Positions 56,820 to 64,000 of a stretch of DNA of 64,000 nucleotides are shown here, one piece after another. The position numbers were made by a program, and so were the translations under genes. The number at the start of each line of letters is the position of its first letter. Position 1 is the first letter of the stretch. The stretch is from assembly GCF_963082655.1 (NCBI RefSeq), contig NC_081555.1:148081551-148145550 (forward strand), in the 5' to 3' direction. This stretch comes from Stomoxys calcitrans (taxonomy: Eukaryota; Arthropoda; Insecta; Diptera; Muscidae). A model generated the notes under the pieces. It did no database searches. It was not told where the DNA came from and saw nothing but the letters and a program-made list of their open reading frames with translations.

Positions 56820-57565
56820 AGATGGCCAGGTAGACGGGCGGACAGATAAACGGATGGACAGATTGGCGGACGCACAGAAAGACGGGCGGACAGATATGCA
56901 TATCAACAAATAGACGAAAGGTCAGATAGACTTTCGGACAGTAAGACAGACGGACAGATAAGAAGAAGGCAGACTGACGGGAAAGTAGACGGACGGACAC
57001 GTAGACAGACGGAAACGTAGACCGGACAGATAGTCCCATAGAGAAATAGACGGACGGACAAAAAAAGGACGGAAAAATAGACGGACAGGCTGATAGACGA
57101 ACAGACAGTTAGACAGACGGACAGATTGGCGGGCTGACAGATAGACAGACACACAGATAGACAGGCGGACAGATAGGCGGACGGACAGATAGACAGACGG
57201 ACAAATAGGCGGACGGACAGATAGACGGACGGACAAAAAAACGCACGGTCAGATAAACGGACGTAAAGATAGACGGACAGGCGGATAGACGAACGAATAT
57301 TTAGACGGACAGATAGGCGAACGGACAAAAAGACGGACGGACAGAGGGAGGGGAGGACAGACAGACAAGTAACAAGTAAATAGACGAAAGAACAGATAGA
57401 CCGACGTTCCAGATAGTGGGTCGAACAGAAAGACAGACGGACGGACCGACGGACATATATTCAGGCAGACTGAAAGACAGACGGAACAACAGATGGACGA
57501 AAAGACATATAGAAGGACGGGCAGATAGTGGGACGGATTGATATACTAACGGAAAGACATGCGGA
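56820..57565 (+). repeat. Long degenerate GACA/GACG/GATA microsatellite (GTCY on minus)
   Basis: About 745 bp of four-base repeats, mainly GACA, GACG, GACT and GATA with phase shifts, for example GGACAGATAGACGGACGGAC. The C-strand (GTCY)n is the microsatellite built into mini-me tails, normally only 12-40 bp here. It lies just right of a mini-me end (56750). Minus-strand frames of 100-140 codons rich in S, V, C, R and P come from the repeat and are not genes. Confidence 0.9.
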
Positions 57566-57654
57566 CACGATAATCATTCTTTGTAAATGCGAAAATGGAT
57601 TTTCCATTTCTTTGTATACAAAATGATAAAAATTAAGGAAGGGGGTATACCCTT

Positions 57655-58030
57655 TTTTTTCCAAATTTCAAAAGCGCCAGCTCTCGTTGGTGTGTGAAGT
57701 GATGAGGGGGGAATTTTTGTTTGAATACCTATAACAACCCAAAAACATGAATCTGATCCTATTTGACAGTAGAGTACGAATATGACATTAAAAGTTTAAT
57801 TGACATATCTGAAAGGTCACTTCACAACCTTAAACCTCATATCCCAAGAGCACACTACATCTCAACCCCTTATCCCGACTAAGACCGGTCGGCCCTACAT
57901 GCAACTTTGGCGTCTGAAGTTTGTGTTTTGTGTCTGGGATTCCGCCCGCCCCTAAAAATCCCATTAAGAGTTAAGTTTCAGGGCAGCCTACTAACTCCTA
58001 GATTTACTATATACCGGTGTTAACAACATT
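57655..58030 (-). mobile_element. Second-family fragment
   Basis: Contains AAATTTCAAAAGCGCCAGCT, GAATCTGATCCTATTTG.CAGTAGAGTACGAAT-type text and a GC-rich GCCCGCCCCTAAAAATCCC segment, like copy 3 at 32.3-32.7 kb. It is eroded. Confidence 0.5.
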
Positions 58031-61000
58031 TGTATACCCTCCACTATAGGATGGGGGTATAATAATCTCGTCATTGCGCTTGTAACACATTGAAATATTG
58101 ATCTGAGACCCAACAAAATATATATATTCTTGATCTTCTTGACATTCTAACTCGAGTTAGCTCCATTCATCCGTCTGTCTGTCGAAAGCAGGCTAACTTT
58201 CGAAGGAATAAAGCTAGGCGCTTAAAATTTTGCACTAATACTTCCAATTAGTGTGAGTCGGCTGGGTTTGTAAATGGGCTATATTGGTCCATGTTTTGAT
58301 ATGGCTGCCATAGAAACCGATCTTGGGTCTTGACTTCTTGAGCCTCTAGACTACGCAATTCTTATCCGATTGGAATGAAATTTTGCACGACGTGTTTTGT
58401 TATGATATCCAACAATTGTGCCAAGTATGATTTAAATCGGTCCATAACCTGATATAGCTGTCATATAAACCGATCTTGGGTCTTGACTTCTTGAGCCTCT
58501 AGAGGGCGCACCTCTTATCCGATTTAAATGAATTTTGGCACGACGTGTTTTGTTATGATATCCAACAACTGTGCCAAGTATGGATCAAATCGGTCCGTAA
58601 CCTGATATAGCTGTCATATAAACCGATCTGAGATCTTGACTTCTTGAGCCTCTAGAGGTCGCAATTCTTATCCGATTTGAATGAATTTTGGCACGACGTG
58701 TTTTGTTATGATATCCAACAACTGTGCCAAGTATGGTTTAAATCGGTCCATAACCTGATATAGCTGTCATATAACCGATCTGGGATCTTGACTTCTTGAG
58801 CCTGTAGAGGTCGCAATTATTATCCGATTGGAATGAAATTTTGGCACGACGTGTTTTGTTATGATATCCAACAACTGTGCCAGGTATGGTTGAAATCGGT
58901 TCATAACCTGATATAGCTGTCATATAAACCGATCTGGGATCTTGACTTCTTGAGCCTCTAGAGGTCGCAATTATTATCCGATTTGAATGAATTTTGGCTC
59001 GACGTGTTTTGTTATGATATCCAACAACTGTGCCAAGTATGGTTCAAATCGGTTCATAACCTGATATAGCTGCCATATAAACCGATCTTGGGTCTTGACT
59101 TCTTGAGACTCTAGACTGCGCAATTCTTATCCGATTGGAATGAATTTTTGCACGACTTGTTTTGTTATGATATCCAACAATTTTGCCGAGTATGGTTTAA
59201 ATAGGTCTATAACCTGATATAGCTGTCATATAAACCGATCTTGGGTCTTGACTTCTTGAGCCTCTAGAGGTCGCAATTCTTATCCGATTGGAATGAAATT
59301 TGGCACGACGTGTTTTGTTATGATATCCAACAACTGTGCCAAGTATGGTTTAAATCGGTCCATAACCTGATATAGCTGTTATATAAACCGATCTGGGATC
59401 TTGATTTCTTGAGCCTGTAGAGGTCGCAATTATTATCCGATTTGATTGAATTTTGGCACGACGTGTTTTGTTATGATATCCAACAACTGTGCCAAGTATG
59501 GTTTAAATCGGTCCATAACCTGATATAGCTGTTATATATACCGATCTAGGGTCTTGACTTATTGAGCCTCTAGAGGTCGCAATTCTTATCCGATTGGAAT
59601 GAAATTTGGCACGACGTGTTTTGTTATGATATCCAACAACTGTGCCAAGTATGGTTCAAATCGGTCCATAACCTGATATAGCTGTTATATAAACCGATCT
59701 GGGATCTTGACTTCTTGAGCCTGTAGAGGTCGCAATTATTATCCGATTTGCGTGCAATTTTGTACGACGTGTTTTGTTATGAAATCCAACAACTGTGCCA
59801 AGTATGGTTCAAATCGATTCATAAACTGATATAGCTGTCATATAAACCGATCTGGGATCTTGACTTCTTGAGCCTCTAGAGGGCGTAATTCTTATCCGAT
59901 TTGAATGAGTTTTGGCACGACGTGTTTTGTTATGATATCCAACAACTGTGCCAAGTATGGTTCAAATCGGTTCATAACCTGATATAGCTGCCATATAAAC
60001 CGATCTTGGGTCTTGACTTCTTGAGACTCTAGACTGCGCAATTCTTATCCGATTTGAATGAATTTTGGCACGACGTGTTTTGTTATGATATCCAACAACT
60101 GTGCCGAGTATGGTTTAAATCGGTCCATAACCTGATATAGCTGCCATAGAAACCTATCTTGGGTCTTGACTTTTTGAGCCTCTAGACTGCGCAATTCTTA
60201 TCCGATTGGAATGAAATTTTGCACGACATGTTTTGTTATGATATCCAACAACTGTGCCAAGTATGGTTTAAATCGGTCCATAACCTGATATAGCTGTCAT
60301 ATTAACCGATCTTGGGGCTTGAGCCTCTAGAACCTCTAGATGGCGCAATTCTTATCCGATTGGGATGAAATTTTGCACGACGTGTTTTGTTGTGATATCC
60401 AACAACTGTGCCAAGTATGGTTCAAATCGGTCCATAACCTGATATAGCTGTCACATAAACCGATCTTGGGTCTTGACTTCTTGAGCCTCTAGAGTGCGCA
60501 ATTCTTATCCGATTTTAATGAATTTTAGCACGACGTGTTTTGTTATGATATCCAACAACTGTGCCAAGTATGGTTTAAATCGGTCCATAACCTGATATAG
60601 CTGTTATATAAACCGATCTGGGATCTTAACTTCTTGAGCCTGTAGAGGTCGCAATTCTTATCCGATTTGAATGAATTTTGGCACGACGTGTTTTGTTATG
60701 ATATCCAACAACTGTGCCAAGTATGGTTCAAATCGGTTCATAACCTGATATAGCTGTCATATAATCCGATCTGGGATCTTGACTTCTTGAGCCTCTAGAG
60801 GGCGCAATTCTTATCCGATTTGAATGAATTTTGGCACGACGGATTTTCTCATGACCATCAACATACGGGTTTATTATGGTCTGAATCGGTCTATAGCCCG
60901 ATACAGCTCCCATATAAATCGATCTCTCTATTTTACTTCTTGAGACCCCATAATGCGCAATTCTTATTCGAATTGGCTGATATTTTACACAGGTCTCCAA

Positions 61001-61162
61001 CATATAATTTAATTGTGGTCCAAACCGGACCATATCTTGATATCGATCTAATAGCAGAGCAAATCTTTTCTTATATCCTGTTTTGCCTAAGAAGAGATGC
61101 CGGGAAAAGAACTCGACAAATGCGATCCATGGTGGAGGGTATATAAGATTCGGACCGGCCTT
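58031..61162 (-). mobile_element. Mini-me element with long C-type array (about 3.1 kb)
   Basis: Tail at the left (TATACCCTCCACTATAGG hairpin, TATATATATTCTTGATC, core, short GTCTGTCTGTC, CGAAAG hairpin). About sixteen units at a 153 bp step follow (CGACGTGTTTTGTTATG at 58388, 58541, 58694, 58847). The right has a partial head (CCATGGTGGAGGGTATATAA, TTCGGACCGGCC), cut before the usual outer sequence. Units fall into alternating subtypes (GGTCGCAATTATTATCC versus CTGCGCAATTCTTATCC), suggesting block amplification. Confidence 0.88.
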
Positions 61163-61800
61163 CTTCTAGTGTTAAAGAAGAACCTGGGCGCTTGGTGTAT
61201 TATTTCCAGAACACTTCACTCTGTTTTTGCCTACGATTTCTTCAGACGCAAGGGCGTAATCCCGTATGGTACCATTGCAACCAGGGCGCCCAAAAATGGG
61301 TACTTTCCAATGTTTACAACCAGCTATCCAGTTCCAGCGGCCATTTCTACAACTTGTCTTTTGAGTAAGTCATTAGCATACCCCATTCTATAGCTCGGGA
61401 TTGAAATCGCCAGTTATATGTGATGTTGCTTTTAAATTTTCAATCCAAAAATTTCCAAAACATTTTCCATTTACACCCTAGATTTGACCCACAGCTTGTT
61501 AAGTATGCCTCATTTTTGTTGTAAAGGTGTTAGATGCTCTTAATCCATACATCAGGCTACGTTTGAGAGAATGTTGTAAGTTCTACTTCTGTTTGAGTTT
61601 TACATCATGGGAATTAGAGCTCTATGATAATATTTGAATATTTGAACACTGTTTACAAAACTTTTCGTGTCCATCTGCAGCCTAGATGATGGATAGATTC
61701 CGCTGCACTGCAATGCACTGCACACTCCGTCTGTATTCTTTTAACTTTAATTAGAGGCATTTGTTTGATATTTGGTCTCTAGTTTGTTGCTGACCAACAA

Positions 61801-61831
<31 letters not shown>

Positions 61832-62469
61832 TGATATTCTTGTATATTCCAAGCGTCCAATGTTTAGCCTACCTTCCTCTAGTCGAGTTCCAACAAGTAT
61901 GTGTTGAAATATATTTTTAACACCCCAGTGTTAAATGAAAATCTTGAAATATATATTTCGCGCTCATAACATATGCCGGACTATGTATAGTATATACGAT
62001 GGTCATAGCTAAAGAGTCTTTTTGTTTCCTTTTCTTCGCCTTTGGTCATGGGAGATGTTAGCAATGTGACGAAATATCGGTTGCCTGGGTTGTTATATAC
62101 TCCACTTATAATGGAAGTGGTCTTAGTTGTTTACTTTGTTTTTGCTGAAGAAGAAGAGGATGAGAATGCCAAGAGAACTTTGTATCCAAGTTGTGTTTAG
62201 AGAAGAAATTGGATCTACGGAAGCATGATTAGGAGAACAAGGCATTTGTCATACTTGAACATTTGTCTTTGGTTCAAGACCAATACTTTCAAAGAGTTCT
62301 TGTTGTTGTTTATTTTTAAACATTTTTTTTTTTTGCTAGTCTATGTTTGAAACTTTTTGCTCTACAGTGGAGTTGAGTAAAGGAAAATTGGCTAAAATTT
62401 ATTTTCATAGATGGTTAGTTTATACTGAAGTAGCCTACTAATAAGGTGAGTTTACTCGCAGACCAGGAG
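61163..62469. other. Unique intronic sequence
   Basis: 61163-61400 is slightly GC-richer with no recognisable domain. A CTG run lies at 61801-61824. The rest is AT-rich without gene features. Confidence 0.5.
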
Positions 62470-64000
62470 AACAAGTAAAAAGGCGTTAAGTTCGGCCGGG
62501 CCGAATTTTGGATACCCACCACTCTCCGTCATAATCCGGTGAAAAATGCATAATTTAAGCCCCCATAGCAGCTTTATCGCAATATGATCCGTTTTGGACC
62601 AAATTCGACAGAACAAAATATGGGTATTTTTGATAGCCATATTCAAATGTAGTCCAATCCGAACCATATACAAGAGGGATGTCGAAAAGCCTAACATAAG
62701 TCACTGTGTCAAATTTCTGCGAAATCGGTTTATATGGCATCTATATCAAAATCTTAACCGATATGGGCCAAATTGGAGAAGGCTGACAAGGGGCCTAACA
62801 TAACTCACTGTCCCAAATTTCGGCGAAATCGGTCAATAAATGCGCCTTATATGGGCTCAAAACCGTAAATCGAGAGATCGGTATATATGGCAGCTATATC
62901 CAAAACTGCACCAATAAGAGCCAAATTGAAAAAGAATGTCAAGGGGCCCAACACAACTCACTGTCCCAAATTTCGGCGAAATCGGACAATAAATGCGCCT
63001 TATATGGGCTCAAAACCGTAAATCGAGAGATCGGTCTATATGGCAGCTATATCCAAAACCGGACCAATCGGAGCCAAATTGAAGAATAATGTTGAAGGGC
63101 CTAACACAACTCACTGTCCCAAATTTCGGTCACATCGGACAATAAATGCGCCTTATATGGGCTCAAAACCTTAAATCGAGAGATCGGTTTATATGGCAGC
63201 TATATCCAAATCTGGACCGATCTGGGCCAAATTGAAGAAGTATGTCGAAGGTTCTAACATAACTCACTGTCCCAAATTTCGGTCACATCGGACAATAAAT
63301 GCGCCTTATATGGGCTCAAAACCTTAAATCGAGAGAACGATCTATATGGCAGCTATATCCAAATCTGGACCGATCTGGGCCAAATTGAAGAAGGATGTCG
63401 AAGGTTCTAACATAACTCACTGTCCCAAATTTTGGAGTAATCGGACAATAAATGCGCCTTATATGGGCTCAAAACCTTAAATCGAGAGAACGATCTATAT
63501 GGCAGCTATATCCAAAATTGGACCAATCGGAGCCAAATTGAAGAAGAATGTTGAAGGGCCTTACACAACTCACTGTCCCCAATTTCAACAAAATCGGATA
63601 ATAAATGTGTCTTTTATGGGCCTAAGACCCTAAATCGGATAATCGGTCTATATGGCAGCTATATCCAAATCTAGACTGATCTGAGCCAAATTGAAGGAGG
63701 GTGTCGAAAGGCTTGACACAACTCACTGTCCCAAATTTCAACAAAATGGGATGATAAATGTGGCTTTTATGGGCCTAAGACCCTAAACCGGCGGATCGGT
63801 CCATATGGGGGCTATATCAAGATATAGTCCGATTTAGCCTATCTTCGTACCTAACCTGCTTACGAACAAAAAAAGAATCTGTGCAAAATTTCAGCTCAAT
63901 ATCTCTATTTTTAAAGACTGTAGCATGATTTCAACAGACGGCCAGACGGACAGACGCACGGACATGGCTATATCGTCTTAGATTTATTCCCTGATCAAGA
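62470..64000 (+). mobile_element. Mini-me-like element with A-type array, reaching the window end
   Basis: Head at 62471-62520: AACAAGTAAAAAGGCGTTAAG, TTCGGCCGGGCCGAA (62492-62506), GGATACCCACCAC. About eight units; GGCAGC anchors at 62889, 63042, 63195 and 63348 are exactly 153 apart. The A-type tail begins at about 63890 (TTTTTAAAGACTGTAGC, CAGACGGACAGACGCACGG) and continues past 64000. Confidence 0.88.

Larger units (their letters stand above)
15727..64000 (+). other. Probable giant second intron of the Gmap-like gene
   Basis: It begins with a good donor (GTAAGC) at 15727. No coiled-coil exon, acceptor-bounded conserved frame or unrelated host gene is recognisable on the plus strand to 64000. 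The rest of the golgin, normally well over 1000 residues, must lie beyond the window, unless very small exons were missed or the scaffold is misjoined. The interval is mostly transposon sequence plus patches of unique AT-rich DNA. Confidence 0.5.

Noticed and set aside
56623..57664. Minus-strand frames rich in S, V, R, P and C in the GACA/GACG tract
   Set aside because: Direct product of a four-base repeat; composition is fixed by the repeat and no start or splice context supports a gene.
61097..61393. 98-codon frame near 61.1 kb
   Set aside because: Its first third is the head of a mini-me element and the rest has no recognisable domain.

Overview
The window looks like nuclear DNA from a higher fly, most likely a calyptrate (muscid-type) species; the exact species cannot be named from sequence alone. 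The reasons are two split insect genes with GT-AG introns, Drosophila-like start contexts, an AT-rich background, and dense interspersed repeats with dipteran hallmarks: mini-me/DINE-1-like elements with GTCY microsatellites, Jockey-like LINEs with CAA tails, mariner MITEs and a tRNA-derived SINE. No bacterial, phage or CRISPR features are present.

Only two host genes are supported, both on the plus strand. An RSRC2-like gene (RS-rich protein with a conserved C-terminal domain) occupies about 3.6-4.96 kb; its first coding exon was not found. A gene resembling the golgin GMAP-210 (Drosophila Gmap) starts at 8608. Its first coding exon (8608-8820) and second coding exon (15583-15726) are both phase 0, with a 6.8 kb first intron. 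No further exon is recognisable to the window end, so the remaining 48 kb is probably one very large second intron.

Nearly everything else is transposon-derived. (1) About 19 elements or fragments of a mini-me/DINE-1-like (Helentron-type) group, both strands, whose centres are tandem arrays with a strikingly constant period of 153 bp; the largest are 19.4-21.6, 45.0-48.7, 58.0-61.2 and 62.5-64.0 kb. (2) A second tandem-repeat family with a 3' end typical of insect Helitron-like elements (0.15-2.17, 26.5-28.0, 32.2-33.6 kb). (3) A tRNA-derived SINE of about 311-315 bp with clear target-site duplications. (4) Four copies of a TA-flanked mariner-type MITE, one inside a dead mariner-like transposase gene. 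(5) One 125 bp MITE with a TTA duplication. (6) Several broken LINEs, including a twin-priming-like inverted copy (10.3-12.7 kb), an RTE-like copy (38.7-41.06 kb) and a fold-back copy (51.5-53.6 kb).

The strongest leads are the fixed 153 bp period shared by arrays that differ in sequence, the inverted-repeat core present in each unit, and a nest of four repeats at the left edge. The repeats also supply within-window empty sites that date and bound several insertions. No new protein-coding system was found.
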